Assembly (NCBI GenBank): GCA_020851735.1
Contig: JADZCD010000037.1
Span: 1-64,000, forward strand
Length of the DNA: 64,000 bases
Direction: 5' to 3'
From: Phycisphaeraceae bacterium
Lineage (GTDB): Bacteria; Planctomycetota; Phycisphaerae; Phycisphaerales; Phycisphaeraceae
The notes under the pieces were generated by a model. That model did not search any database and was not told where the DNA came from. It was given only the letters and a program-made list of their open reading frames with translations. Below are positions 33,317 through 42,486 of the stretch, one piece after another. The stretch's first letter is position 1; each line of letters opens with the position of its first letter. The translations under genes were made by a program, and so were the position numbers.

Positions 33317-34258
33317 ATGCATGACCTGATGACCAGCGGCATCATCATTGGCCTGGCCCTCTTGTCCCTGGCGGGGACCGCAGCCGCGATCCTGCGCCTG
33401 CTTGGCAAGTTGACCGGCCCAGGTCCCCAAAGGCTTGAGCGCCTGCTGGCGGGCGTGGTCGCGGCCGGAGCGACCGGCTTATTCCTCTATCGGGCGATTG
33501 TCGTGCATCAAGGCTTGGTCCCGCTGCAGTCGCACTTGGACGGGCTGCTCCTGATCGGCGCGATTTTCGGAGGCTTGATCGCGTATCTGCAAAGCGCACG
33601 GCGCCTGCCGGGCGTAGGCGCCTTCGGCCTGCCGGTGTTGACGTTCCTCTTGACCTGGGCCTTGTGCGCCAGCGCCTGGACGTATCGGCCGTTCAACCTC
33701 GACGAACAGACGCTGCCGACGCTATGGAAAACCGTGCACTTGGCCGGCGTGTATCTGGGAACGCTCTTGGTCGCTATTGCCGCCATCGCGGGCGGAATGT
33801 TCTTGTACGCGCGACGCAAACTGCGCCGCCGGGAATCGGGCGGGGAAGTGACCGCCAGCCTCGAACGCATTGAACGAATCATCGTCCGCACCTCGGCGCT
33901 GGGCTTCGGGCTGCTGACCGTCGGCCTGGCTACGGGCGTGGTCATCATGGCTGAGGGCTGGAGTCGATCCCACCTGACGCCCACCTTCGCCGTCAAGGTG
34001 GGATTGTCCGTGGGGGTATGGCTGATCTACGGCCTGCTCATGAACGTCCGCCACACCGTCCGGTTCCGCGGCCCGCGCGCCGCCTGGCTGAGCATCCTGG
34101 GCTTGGTGCTCCTCCTGGCGGTCTTCGGCGTCGTCTCCGCCATGTCCCGACCGCGGAACAACATCGAAAACAATTCCCCTCCGGCGCAGGAAATCAAGTC
34201 GCCCGCCACCTTGCCGGCCGCGTATGGCCCACGCGGGGAGGTGACGCCATGCGTGTGA
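33317..34258 (+). CDS. HemX/CcsA-like membrane protein of cytochrome c assembly family
   Basis: A 313-residue integral membrane protein with about eight hydrophobic helices. The family handles heme during cytochrome c assembly (CcsA/CcmC) or tunes HemA levels (HemX); its place between a siroheme gene and hemA favours the HemX role. Histidines in HLAGVYLG and in the loop VVHQGLVPLQSHLDG are candidates for heme contact. It overlaps hemA by 10 bp. The last 30 residues are polar and look like a cytoplasmic tail. Confidence 0.85.
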   Translation: MHDLMTSGIIIGLALLSLAGTAAAILRLLGKLTGPGPQRLERLLAGVVAAGATGLFLYRAIVVHQGLVPLQSHLDGLLLIGAIFGGLIAYLQSARRLPGVGAFGLPVLTFLLTWALCASAWTYRPFNLDEQTLPTLWKTVHLAGVYLGTLLVAIAAIAGGMFLYARRKLRRRESGGEVTASLERIERIIVRTSALGFGLLTVGLATGVVIMAEGWSRSHLTPTFAVKVGLSVGVWLIYGLLMNVRHTVRFRGPRAAWLSILGLVLLLAVFGVVSAMSRPRNNIENNSPPAQEIKSPATLPAAYGPRGEVTPCV

Positions 34259-35613
34259 CCATGCTGGGGCTGGATCACCGTACCGCGCCGGTGGAGGTGC
34301 GGGAGAAGTTGGCCTTGGACAGCGGGCGGATCGAAAGCCTTCTGGCAGCCATGCGCTCACGCTGGCAGGTTTCCGAGGCTCTGGTGCTGTGCACCTGCAA
34401 CCGAACCGAGGTGTATCTGGTGCGGGCCGTGCATCGTCCGCCGGGCTTTGAGGATCTGGCCGCGTTGCTGGCTGAGCAAGCGGGATTGGACCCGGCCACC
34501 CTGCGCGGCGTGGCGATCCATCGCGAGCAGATCCAGGCGATGACCCACCTGTTTCGCGTCGCCGGCGGGCTGGAGTCGATGGTGCTCGGTGAGCCGCAGA
34601 TCCTCGGGCAGATCAAGCGCGCCTACGAGCAGGCCCAACAGATGGAATCGGTCGGCCCGATCCTGCACAAGGTGTTCCAGCAGGCGATCGCGGTGGGCAA
34701 AAAAATTCGCACGGAAACAGCTATCAACGAAGGCCGCATGTCCGTCGGGTCGGTGACGGTGGATTTTGCCCGGCGGATTTTCGAGGATTTCCGCGACAAA
34801 ATCGTGGTGGGCGTGGGGGCGGGCGAAATGGCCAAGCTGGCGTTGCGGCACCTTCGCGCCCTAGAGCCGCTGCGGCTGTGGGTGGCTAACCGCTCGTTGG
34901 AAAACGCCCAGGGCCTGTGCCAGTTCTTGGGAATCAAGGAAGGCCGGGGCGGCCCGCGGGCTTTTGCGGATCTAGAGGAGCTGCTCGTTGAAGCGGACAT
35001 CGTGGTCAGCAGCGTGGCCAGCCCGCAGCCGATCATCACCGCCGGACTGTTCAAGCATCTCCTGCGGCGGCGGCGCGGACGGCCGCTTTTCCTCATTGAT
35101 CTGGCCGTGCCGCGCAACGTGGAACCCGCGGTCGGCTCGATGACCAACGTGTTTCTGTACAACATCGACGACCTGCAGTCGGTGGTGCAGCGCACAGTGG
35201 AGGATCGCAGCGCGGAGATGATCCGCTGCGACCAGCTGCTGCGCCAGGCAGCTGAACTGTGCGCCCATGAAATCGAGCACCGCTACGTGGGTGAATTGGC
35301 CAAGGCGTTGCGCACGCGCTTATTCGCCATGGCGGAGATGGAACGGGACCGCACCCTTCACAAGTTGGCGGCCAAAGCCGACGGCCCGACGGCGAACCTG
35401 TTCACCCAAGCCCTGGATGAACACACCCACCGCCTGCTCAACAAGATTCTGCACCTGCCGCTGAGCCAATTGGACCGCAAAGATACCCACACGCCATTGG
35501 CGTTTTACGCCGCGGCTTTGCGCAAACTGTTCGATTTGGGCGACGAAGAGATTCCCGCCTCGCCAAGTCCCGCTCCGTCCGACCAGACAACCCAGGACCA
35601 GGCGGAACAATAA
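34249..35613 (+). CDS. hemA: Glutamyl-tRNA reductase HemA
   Basis: A 454-residue enzyme that reduces glutamyl-tRNA(Glu) to glutamate-1-semialdehyde, the first step of heme synthesis by the C5 route. It begins MRVTMLGLDHRTAPVEVREK and carries the catalytic Cys in LCTCNRTEVY near residue 50, then SMVLGEPQILGQIK and the NADPH-binding fold with VGVGAGEMAKLAL. The ATG at 34249 has GGGAGG upstream within the previous gene, so a longer frame from 34018 is not used. It ends the heme operon and is followed by a clear terminator. Confidence 0.96.
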   Translation: MRVTMLGLDHRTAPVEVREKLALDSGRIESLLAAMRSRWQVSEALVLCTCNRTEVYLVRAVHRPPGFEDLAALLAEQAGLDPATLRGVAIHREQIQAMTHLFRVAGGLESMVLGEPQILGQIKRAYEQAQQMESVGPILHKVFQQAIAVGKKIRTETAINEGRMSVGSVTVDFARRIFEDFRDKIVVGVGAGEMAKLALRHLRALEPLRLWVANRSLENAQGLCQFLGIKEGRGGPRAFADLEELLVEADIVVSSVASPQPIITAGLFKHLLRRRRGRPLFLIDLAVPRNVEPAVGSMTNVFLYNIDDLQSVVQRTVEDRSAEMIRCDQLLRQAAELCAHEIEHRYVGELAKALRTRLFAMAEMERDRTLHKLAAKADGPTANLFTQALDEHTHRLLNKILHLPLSQLDRKDTHTPLAFYAAALRKLFDLGDEEIPASPSPAPSDQTTQDQAEQ

Positions 35614-35700
35614 CCTCGACAATCTCCCCTTGGCCGGTGAATCTGACACCGAGCGCAGACAGGAATGACCCACATTTCCAACCTGGGCAACCACGACCGA

Positions 35701-35724
35701 GAGCAAAAGTATTTTTGCTCTTTT
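35701..35724 (+). terminator. Terminator after hemA
   Basis: GAGCAAAA (35701-35708) and TTTTGCTC (35713-35720) form a perfect 8-bp stem with a 4-base loop, followed by TTTT. Confidence 0.75.
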
Positions 35725-35808
35725 ATTTCCCGTCTGCTTCTGGCTGAATACCGTTTATTGTTAAATCCTCGTTAGTCCTTAATCCATTTTTAGAACAGGC
35801 CCAAAGAA

Positions 35809-36927
35809 GTGACTACACGCTCAGTTCTGGCTGCCCTCTTGTTGTTTTGGCTGACCAGTTCCGCTTGGGCTGCAACCAGCGGCTACATCAATCCTCAAAG
35901 CGGTTCCATCTTCCGCCCCGTCATCAGCGGCGATTGGATCGCCTGGGGCGAAATGGGAACCTACAGCCTTTACGCCAAAAACATCGTCACCGGCGAATCC
36001 AAAACCATTGTCGCACCCGAGCAACACGGGGCGAATTACTATGGCTCGACGGTGCTTTGGGGTTTCGCGCCCTGGCACCCGAACATCGCCCTCGGCGGCG
36101 ACCTGCTGGTCTGGTCCGACCGGCGCACGGTCAGCAGCTACGCTAAGGCCCACATTCGATCCTACAACCTGGCCACCGGGGAAGAAGAATACGTCGGCCC
36201 GACGTCGGGGTATTACTACGGCTATGAGCACTATTACCCCTCCACGGATGGCCAATCCATCGTCTGGCAGATGGGCGACTGGGCGGTGGGCTATGCGGAT
36301 GTGGCGTCCGGATGGTCCGGCAAGCTGCAAAACGTCGAATGGCCTCTGGCGGCGGTCAGCGGCGAATGGGTGATCTGGAAAGAAGGGGAAGACGGCGAAG
36401 CCTTGTCGTCTTTCAACCTGCGTACCGGCGTTACGAACAGGTTCTACACCGCCACGGAAGATCAAGACATTCGCCCTCCGGTTATCGACGGCTCCGTCGT
36501 CGCCTGGTGCATGCGTGACATGAGCGAGGGCGAAAACATCGTCAAGGTCATGGCCTATGACTTGGCCACAGGAAAGCTGACCTTAGTGAAGGATCACACC
36601 GGCAGTCCCGAGCATCGTTCCAACGTGGCGGTCAGCGGCAACATCGTCATCTGGGAAGACTGGCGGAATAACACCACCAGCATCAATCGGCGCAACCTGG
36701 ACGTCTGGGGATTCGACCTGTCCACCGGCGAGGAATTTCCCGTGGCCACCGGTCCACGCAATCAACATCTGCCGTGGATCAGCGGCAATATCGCCGTCTG
36801 GGTTGACGACTCCTTGGGCTATAGCCGCATCGGCTGGTCCACGCTGACGCTGCCCGCCCCGGAACCCGGAACGATCAGCCTGTTCCTGGGCGCATCCTTG
36901 GTCCTGCTTCGACGGCGTCGCGTCTAA
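35809..36927 (+). CDS. Secreted TolB-like beta-propeller with PEP-CTERM tail (copy 1)
   Basis: A 372-residue exported protein starting at a GTG. The signal peptide ends near TSSAWAATS. The body is made of repeated blades with motifs such as ISGDWIAWGE, LLVWSDRR, VSGEWVIWKE and VSGNIVIWEDWRNN, a TolB/periplasmic propeller pattern. The C-terminus has APEPGTISLFLGASLVLL then RRRRV, a PEP-CTERM sorting tail. It is a close paralogue of the gene at 55598 and a more distant one of that at 56737; a stretch around DHTGSPEHRSNVAVSGN is nearly identical to the former in DNA too. The role is unknown. Confidence 0.85.
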   Translation: MTTRSVLAALLLFWLTSSAWAATSGYINPQSGSIFRPVISGDWIAWGEMGTYSLYAKNIVTGESKTIVAPEQHGANYYGSTVLWGFAPWHPNIALGGDLLVWSDRRTVSSYAKAHIRSYNLATGEEEYVGPTSGYYYGYEHYYPSTDGQSIVWQMGDWAVGYADVASGWSGKLQNVEWPLAAVSGEWVIWKEGEDGEALSSFNLRTGVTNRFYTATEDQDIRPPVIDGSVVAWCMRDMSEGENIVKVMAYDLATGKLTLVKDHTGSPEHRSNVAVSGNIVIWEDWRNNTTSINRRNLDVWGFDLSTGEEFPVATGPRNQHLPWISGNIAVWVDDSLGYSRIGWSTLTLPAPEPGTISLFLGASLVLLRRRRV

Positions 36928-37072
36928 GGTCACACTCGTTATCTTTGATGCAAGAAATGACCCGCCTAAGCGCCCGGCAGGCATTTGCCGCAAGCGGGAA
37001 TCGTGGCCTACAGTCTCCCGGCGTGGATACTAACGCTCACGAAAATGCCTTAGGATTGGGGGAGGGAACGAA

Positions 37073-37945
37073 ATGTTCGGCAGCCATTTGTCGATAGCCG
37101 GGGGACTGCACAATGCCCTGATCGAAGCGCAAACGCTGGGCCTGGCCAGCGTGCAGATTTTCACCAAGAATCAACGTCAATGGAAGGTCAAGCCGCTGGC
37201 GGGCGAACAGGTGGCGCTCTGGCAGCAACACCGCAAGAGTTCGGGCCTCAGCCAGGTGGTCAGCCACGACAGCTATCTGATAAACCTGGCTAGCCCGAGC
37301 CGGGAAGTATTTGAAAAATCGCTGGCGCTATTTCGCGATGAACTTTTGCGCTGCGAGGAATTGGCGATCCCCTTTTTGGTCACACACCCCGGCGCCCACT
37401 TAGGCTCGGGCGAAGAAACGGGCTTACGAAAAGTCGCCGACGCCCTCAGCCAACTGCACGCGGAGCTAAAGGGCCTAAAGACCATCACCTGCCTGGAGAT
37501 CACCGCCGGTCAGGGCACGGGCTTGGGCTATCGCTTAGAACACCTGCGGACGATCATCGAACAGACGCGCGAACCGCAACGCCTGGGCGTGTGTCTGGAC
37601 ACCGCTCATCTGCTGGCGGCCGGCTATGACCTGACCAGCTCTGCCGGCGCCAAAGCAGTCCTGGCGGAAGTCCAAAGCGTTCTTGGCCTGGACCGCGTCA
37701 AAGTCTGGCACCTTAACGACTCGAAAGTTCCCTTAGGCAAGCGCGTCGATCGGCATGAGCATTGGGGAAAGGGCCACGTAAGCTTGGACGCCCTGCGGCA
37801 GATCGTCCGCGACCGCCGTTGCCAGGGAAAACCGATGATCCTGGAAACGCCTAAAGGCACCGCTCCCAATGGAAAGCCCTGGGACGCCATCAACTTGGCC
37901 GTGCTGCGCAAATTGGCGGGCGCGAAATCCACGCGGAAAAAATAG
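37073..37945 (+). CDS. nfo: Endonuclease IV
   Basis: A 290-residue AP endonuclease that cuts at abasic sites in base-excision repair with three metal ions. Family segments are GSHLSIAGGL at the start, SVQIFTKNQRQW, HPGAHLG, CLEITAGQG, GVCLDTAHLLAAGYD, WHLNDSK and RVDRHEHWGKGH, which supply the metal-binding His, Glu and Asp residues. GGAGGGAACG precedes the ATG. It stands alone, convergent with aroC. Confidence 0.95.
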   Translation: MFGSHLSIAGGLHNALIEAQTLGLASVQIFTKNQRQWKVKPLAGEQVALWQQHRKSSGLSQVVSHDSYLINLASPSREVFEKSLALFRDELLRCEELAIPFLVTHPGAHLGSGEETGLRKVADALSQLHAELKGLKTITCLEITAGQGTGLGYRLEHLRTIIEQTREPQRLGVCLDTAHLLAAGYDLTSSAGAKAVLAEVQSVLGLDRVKVWHLNDSKVPLGKRVDRHEHWGKGHVSLDALRQIVRDRRCQGKPMILETPKGTAPNGKPWDAINLAVLRKLAGAKSTRKK

Positions 37946-37982
37946 GTGACGCGCCCATCCGCCCGCTGGGTATCTTCCCCCC

Positions 37983-39302
37983 CTACTTCCGCCACATCGC
38001 CTGATAGCCTAAGTGCATCATGTAGTGGTCCAGCAGGATGATGGCGGTAAAGGCCTCGGCCACGGGCCAGATGCGGGCAACCAAGGTCGGGTCGCGGCGG
38101 GTGACGGCTTTAAGTTCCGCGTTTTCCTTGGTGACTTTGTCGATGGTGTGCTGGTCCTTGCTGATCGTCGGCGTGGGCTTGACGGCCAGACGAAGCACGA
38201 TGTCCTGCCCGGTGGTCAATCCACCCGTGATACCGCCGGCCTGGTTGGACCCGAAGTAAACGTGGTGATTCTTGTCGGCGAAAATCTGGTCGTTGCTCTG
38301 CGAACCGGTCATGTCCTTGACCTTCAGGCCCGCGCCGATTTCCACGGCCTTGACCGAGCCAATGGACATAAGACGCCCCAATTCGCCATCAAGCTTACGG
38401 AACACCGGCTCGCCCATGCCGGCAGGCAGACCCGTGGCCACCACTTCCACCACGCCGCCGGAAGAGTCGCCGGCTTTCTTGATAGCCAGAATCTTTTCGT
38501 ACATCGCGTCGGCCGCGGCCAGATCCGGGCAGAACAGGCTGGGGTGAATGCCCAACTCAGCCCGAATCTTGGCTTCATCCATGGGAATGGTGGCAAAGGA
38601 CCCGATGCGCTTTTCCACCTCGGCCAGGACGGGCATTTTTTCCAGGTAGCGCATACCGGGAGTGATGCGCTTTTCGCCATAGACAAAGTTCCAGATCGGG
38701 TCGTAATCGCGGCGGACCTTGCGATAGGCCGCGGCTTTCTGACGGATGACGTCCAGAGGCATGTCGGGCATGACGATGCCAGCCGCCTCGCGCACGAAGG
38801 AGGTCACTTGAATGCCGTGCTGGGCCAGGATGTGCTTGGCCACAAAACCCGCCGCCACGATAGTGGAGGTGTAGCGCCCGGAAAAAATCCCCGCGCCAAT
38901 GGCGTCGTCCCAGTGGTCGTACTTCATGTACGAGGCAAACGAAGCGTGCCCGGGGCGCGGGGTGCGGTTGGTCGACTGGTATTGCTCAATGTGCTCAAAG
39001 TGGCGGTCCAAGTTGGGCAGGAGAATCACCACCGGCGTGCCGTTGGTGTGGAAGGCGTTTTTGAAGCCGGGGATGGTGTCGGCGGCGTTGACCCCGGCGT
39101 AGATCACGGGGATGTCCGGCTCACGGCGCGGGCTGGTCAGCTCGCCTTGCCCGGGCTTGCGCAGCAGCAGCTCCTCGTAGATTTCCTGCTCGGTGAAATA
39201 CAGACCCGGCGGCACACCTTGGAGGTGCGTAATCAAGCCTTCCTGATAGGACCCCCCCGCCACCGTCACCTTGAACATGCTGCCGATATCGCAACCGAGC
39301 AT
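37983..39302 (-). CDS. aroC: Divergent chorismate synthase
   Basis: A 439-residue protein of the chorismate synthase family, which makes chorismate from EPSP with reduced FMN. The start at 39302 has AAGGAG upstream. Overall order is normal: GVPPGLYFTEQEI, GELTSPRREPD, NRTPRPGHASFASY, VYFGSNQAGGITGGLTTGQD and VKPTPTIS. But the invariant GESHG near residue 16 reads GGSYQ, so the catalytic His is replaced by Tyr, and the usual GGGRSSARET block reads GAGIFSGRYTST. The second conserved His in RPGHA is kept. It is also about 70 residues longer than usual. Shikimate genes nearby favour a real role, but activity cannot be taken for granted. Confidence 0.85.
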   Translation of the reverse strand: MLGCDIGSMFKVTVAGGSYQEGLITHLQGVPPGLYFTEQEIYEELLLRKPGQGELTSPRREPDIPVIYAGVNAADTIPGFKNAFHTNGTPVVILLPNLDRHFEHIEQYQSTNRTPRPGHASFASYMKYDHWDDAIGAGIFSGRYTSTIVAAGFVAKHILAQHGIQVTSFVREAAGIVMPDMPLDVIRQKAAAYRKVRRDYDPIWNFVYGEKRITPGMRYLEKMPVLAEVEKRIGSFATIPMDEAKIRAELGIHPSLFCPDLAAADAMYEKILAIKKAGDSSGGVVEVVATGLPAGMGEPVFRKLDGELGRLMSIGSVKAVEIGAGLKVKDMTGSQSNDQIFADKNHHVYFGSNQAGGITGGLTTGQDIVLRLAVKPTPTISKDQHTIDKVTKENAELKAVTRRDPTLVARIWPVAEAFTAIILLDHYMMHLGYQAMWRK

Positions 39303-39600
39303 AAAAAACTCCTTGGCGTTGGCATGGCGGACAGGCGACAGACACGTCACCTTGTCCGTCAGAACATCTGAGTTTACCCAGATTATCCGACCATCCGATA
39401 GCCGGAACATGATACAGAAAACCACGGGAAAAGGCAGGCAATTTAGAACACTTCTCGACTGATCACGGCGGAGTAATTTGCCGGGTGTAATAGTGTAATC
39501 AGGCGATCCGATTTTTTATTGATTGCTCCCCAATCCACAACTATGGTTCATTTGTCGCACGGTTGCACAGCCTCTTAATTTACTCCCGGGATACTTCAAC

Positions 39601-40545
39601 ATGATGATGAACATTTCTTCGAGCCGGTCGGCTGTGATTGCAGGGACCATTCTGTGCACACTAATCGCAACAACTACTGCGCTAGCGGACCTGTTGGTGG
39701 CGTCTTACTCCGGGCGCAACGTGCTTCGTTATGACAGCCAAACCGGCGCATTTATTGATGAACTGATATCCGCGAATGACCAAGGTCTTGGAGGCGCCAG
39801 GATCGGTCTGGCTCTTGGACCTGACGGCTTGCTCTATGTAAGTGGTGGTGCGGGCATTGGGCGATACGAACCCAATACGGGAAATTTTATTGATGTTCTC
39901 GTATCTCCGATTACCTATGGCTATTCCGGGGGCATATTCGGCCCCGACGGCGATTATTACGTTGGAAATTACTGGTACAGCAATGTGCGTTGTTTTGACG
40001 GCAAAACCATGGCGGACCTTGGTGTTTTTGCATCGGACAGCAACCTGATTGATGCCATTAGCCTTACCTTCGGGCCCAACGGCGACTTGTACGTCAGCAG
40101 TTTTGTGACCGATCAAGTGATGCGATTTAATGGCCAGACGGGGGCCTATGTGAGTTCCATTTCCGCCGGCAGTGCTCTGGACGGACCGTGGGGTTTGGCG
40201 TTTGGCTCCGATGACAACTTGTACGTCAGCAGTTTCAACAGTGATACGGTCCTGCGCTTCAATATTGACGGCACGTTTCAGGGAGTCTTTGCCAATGGTG
40301 GAGGACTGGATGGGCCGCGTGACTTAAAGTTCGGCCCGGACGGGAATCTTTACGTCGTCAGTACCGCCACCAAAAGCATCCTTCGTTACAACGGAACGAC
40401 GGGCGCTTTCATCGATGAATTTGTTACCAGTGGCAGCGGCGGCTTGGTCGACCCCAAACATATTCTCTTTATCGTGCCTGAGCCGACTTCCCTGGCACTC
40501 TGGACGTTATGTGGCATTACGCTGCTGCGCCGCACGCGGCGGTGA
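39601..40545 (+). CDS. Secreted NHL-like beta-propeller with PEP-CTERM tail
   Basis: A 314-residue exported protein. Three Mets open the frame at 39601, and a signal peptide ends near TTTALADLL. At least five repeats of the type GPDGxLYVSS (for example FGPNGDLYVSSFVTDQVMRF) predict an NHL/SMP-30-like propeller. The C-terminus VPEPTSLALWTLCGITLL then RRTRR is a PEP-CTERM tail. It lies between aroC and aroA, on the opposite strand, and has no obvious link to them. The base composition is less G+C-rich than the neighbours. Confidence 0.82.
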   Translation: MMMNISSSRSAVIAGTILCTLIATTTALADLLVASYSGRNVLRYDSQTGAFIDELISANDQGLGGARIGLALGPDGLLYVSGGAGIGRYEPNTGNFIDVLVSPITYGYSGGIFGPDGDYYVGNYWYSNVRCFDGKTMADLGVFASDSNLIDAISLTFGPNGDLYVSSFVTDQVMRFNGQTGAYVSSISAGSALDGPWGLAFGSDDNLYVSSFNSDTVLRFNIDGTFQGVFANGGGLDGPRDLKFGPDGNLYVVSTATKSILRYNGTTGAFIDEFVTSGSGGLVDPKHILFIVPEPTSLALWTLCGITLLRRTRR

Positions 40546-40551
40546 ATTCCT

Positions 40552-41832
40552 CTAACCCTGTATTTCGGCTTTTCCGCCCAACTGGCGGAGGCAATCGGCG
40601 AAGGTGGGGAAGGTGACGTTCATGGCCTCGGCGGTGGCGATGGAGGTATCGCCCTTGCCGGCAAGGGCGGAGGCGGCGACGGCCAGGGCCATGACCACGC
40701 GGTGATCGTCGTGCCCGTCCACGGCGGCGGGACGCAGGTCGCTTTGGTGAATGACCAGGCCGTCGGGCAGTTCTTCCAGCTTACCACCCATTTTCTTTAG
40801 TTCCTGGGCCATCACGGCGATACGATCGGTCTCTTTCAAGCGGGCCTGGGGCACGTTCAACAGCCGCGTGGTGCCTGCGGCAAAACACCCCAGGACGGCG
40901 AACATGGGCAGAGCGTCGGGCGTTTCGTTGAAATCAATATCGCACCCGTGCAACTGCCCGGGCTGAACGCGCACGCCCTGGGCGGCGAGTTCGATCTTGG
41001 CGCCCATCTGGCGCAGATAGTCGATCACTTTCTTATCGCCCTGGCTGTCGGTCATGTCCAGCCCGCGGACGAGGATGTCGTTATCGCCCAAAGCCCCGGC
41101 GGCCAGGAAGAACGTGGCGGAAGAAAAATCGGCCGGCACACGCAGATCAAAACCCTTGTAGTGCTGCCGCCCGGGGATGCGGAACTTTCTGAGTTCCTCA
41201 CGCTGATATTGAATACCCTGGCGATTAAGCCAATCGAGGGTCAAAAGAACATAAGGGGCCTCGTTAAGCAGGGGCACGTCGATTTCGGTGTCGCCCTCAG
41301 CCAAGGGGCAATTGATCAGCAGGCTGGATAGATACTGGCTGGTCACGGCTTGGATGCTGGTGCGACCGCCGCGAAGTTTGGGGCTGATGACTACTGGAGC
41401 GCAGCCGTTGCCGAGAGTGCAGACGGCAGTGGCGCCCAAGTCGGTCAAGGATTGGGCCAGCGGACCGATCGGCCGACGACGAATCTGGTGATCGCCGGTG
41501 AACTGCGCCTGGCCCTGACTCAAAAGAGCGGCTGAGCCCAACGCCAGGCGGAGCGTGGTGCCGCTGTTGAGTACGTCGATGATGTTGGCTGGGGCGGTCG
41601 GCTTACCGGCGAACCCACGCACATGCCATTCAGTCTTAGCGCACTCAATGGTCGCCCCCAACGCGCGGTAGGCGTCGACGGCCGCTTGAGCGTCGGCGGA
41701 TTCCAAGGGATCGCGGATCACGCTTTGGCCCTGCGCCAGTGCAGCGATGGCCACGGCCCGGATGGTGTGCGATTTGGAGGCCGGGATATCCACCGCCCCG
41801 CGCAACGTCGATTTAGAGCAGATCAGTTTCAT
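40552..41832 (-). CDS. aroA: 3-phosphoshikimate 1-carboxyvinyltransferase (EPSP synthase)
   Basis: A 426-residue enzyme that joins PEP to shikimate 3-phosphate, the step before chorismate synthase. It has DIPASKSHTIRAVAIAALA at the start, NSGTTLRLALG in place of the usual NAGTAMR, and RLKETDRIAVMAQELKKMG near the C-terminus. The ATG at 41832 fits the family start (MKLICSKSTLRGAVDIP); the frame extends 17 codons further with no match. It is the third gene of a minus-strand set aroK-like, aroK, aroA, 81 bp after aroK. Confidence 0.95.
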   Translation of the reverse strand: MKLICSKSTLRGAVDIPASKSHTIRAVAIAALAQGQSVIRDPLESADAQAAVDAYRALGATIECAKTEWHVRGFAGKPTAPANIIDVLNSGTTLRLALGSAALLSQGQAQFTGDHQIRRRPIGPLAQSLTDLGATAVCTLGNGCAPVVISPKLRGGRTSIQAVTSQYLSSLLINCPLAEGDTEIDVPLLNEAPYVLLTLDWLNRQGIQYQREELRKFRIPGRQHYKGFDLRVPADFSSATFFLAAGALGDNDILVRGLDMTDSQGDKKVIDYLRQMGAKIELAAQGVRVQPGQLHGCDIDFNETPDALPMFAVLGCFAAGTTRLLNVPQARLKETDRIAVMAQELKKMGGKLEELPDGLVIHQSDLRPAAVDGHDDHRVVMALAVAASALAGKGDTSIATAEAMNVTFPTFADCLRQLGGKAEIQG

Positions 41833-41913
41833 CGCCCCGTCAATGTATAAGGTCCCGGCGATGGGGTCCAGAGGACGGGGCAAGCTGGAAGTTAAGCATT
41901 AAGAGCCGGGGGG

Positions 41914-42450
41914 TCAGGGATTAAAGGGTAAAGCCTGCGCAAGGAGTCTCTCGGCGGTTTGCGGGGCGGTCAGGTTCGTCACGTCGCAGACGAAGTCCGC
42001 CAACTCCAGATAAACCGGTTCGCGCTCAGCCAGCATGCTCTGAATTTCCTTTAGCCCGCCCGACAGCTTCTTGGGGTTCGCCCGCGTCACCGCACGGTGC
42101 GTGTCCGCCTGCACCCGGCGAAAAAGCTCCTCGGCTGTGCACTTAAGGTAAACACGCCAAACGTGGTCTGCTTGCGCCAATGCCTGACGAGCCTCCGCGT
42201 GCATCACCGACCCGCCGCCCAAGGCGATGATCCGATTGTCCTCGCCCAACAATTCCACCACCGCGATCGCTTCCATCTGCCGAAACAAATCCTCCCCATA
42301 TTCCCGCCACACGCCGGCGATGTTGGGCAGATCAAACCGCCGGCTGACTTCCTCATCCACGTCAACAAACACCCGTCCCAGCCGCTCAGCCAGAAGTCGG
42401 CCGACCGTGGACTTGCCGCAACCGCGATAGCCCATCAAGACCATGTTCAT
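41914..42450 (-). CDS. aroK: Shikimate kinase
   Basis: A 178-residue enzyme phosphorylating shikimate at O3. All key residues are present: P-loop GYRGCGKST (7-15), Asp32 in FVDVDEE, Arg57 in FRQME, the shikimate-binding GGG at 78-80, and the later Arg in LAEREPVY. The stop codon falls inside a family-B repeat (AATCCCTGACCCC on the minus strand). It is placed 36 bp after a kinase-like paralogue and before aroA. Confidence 0.95.
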   Translation of the reverse strand: MNMVLMGYRGCGKSTVGRLLAERLGRVFVDVDEEVSRRFDLPNIAGVWREYGEDLFRQMEAIAVVELLGEDNRIIALGGGSVMHAEARQALAQADHVWRVYLKCTAEELFRRVQADTHRAVTRANPKKLSGGLKEIQSMLAEREPVYLELADFVCDVTNLTAPQTAERLLAQALPFNP

Positions 42451-42486
42451 GAAGTCTTCCGATCCCCGCGTCAGCCAACTGTTCCC

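Noticed and set aside
38013..39371. 452-codon frame antisense to aroC
   Set aside because: Same reason: shadow frame of a clear gene.
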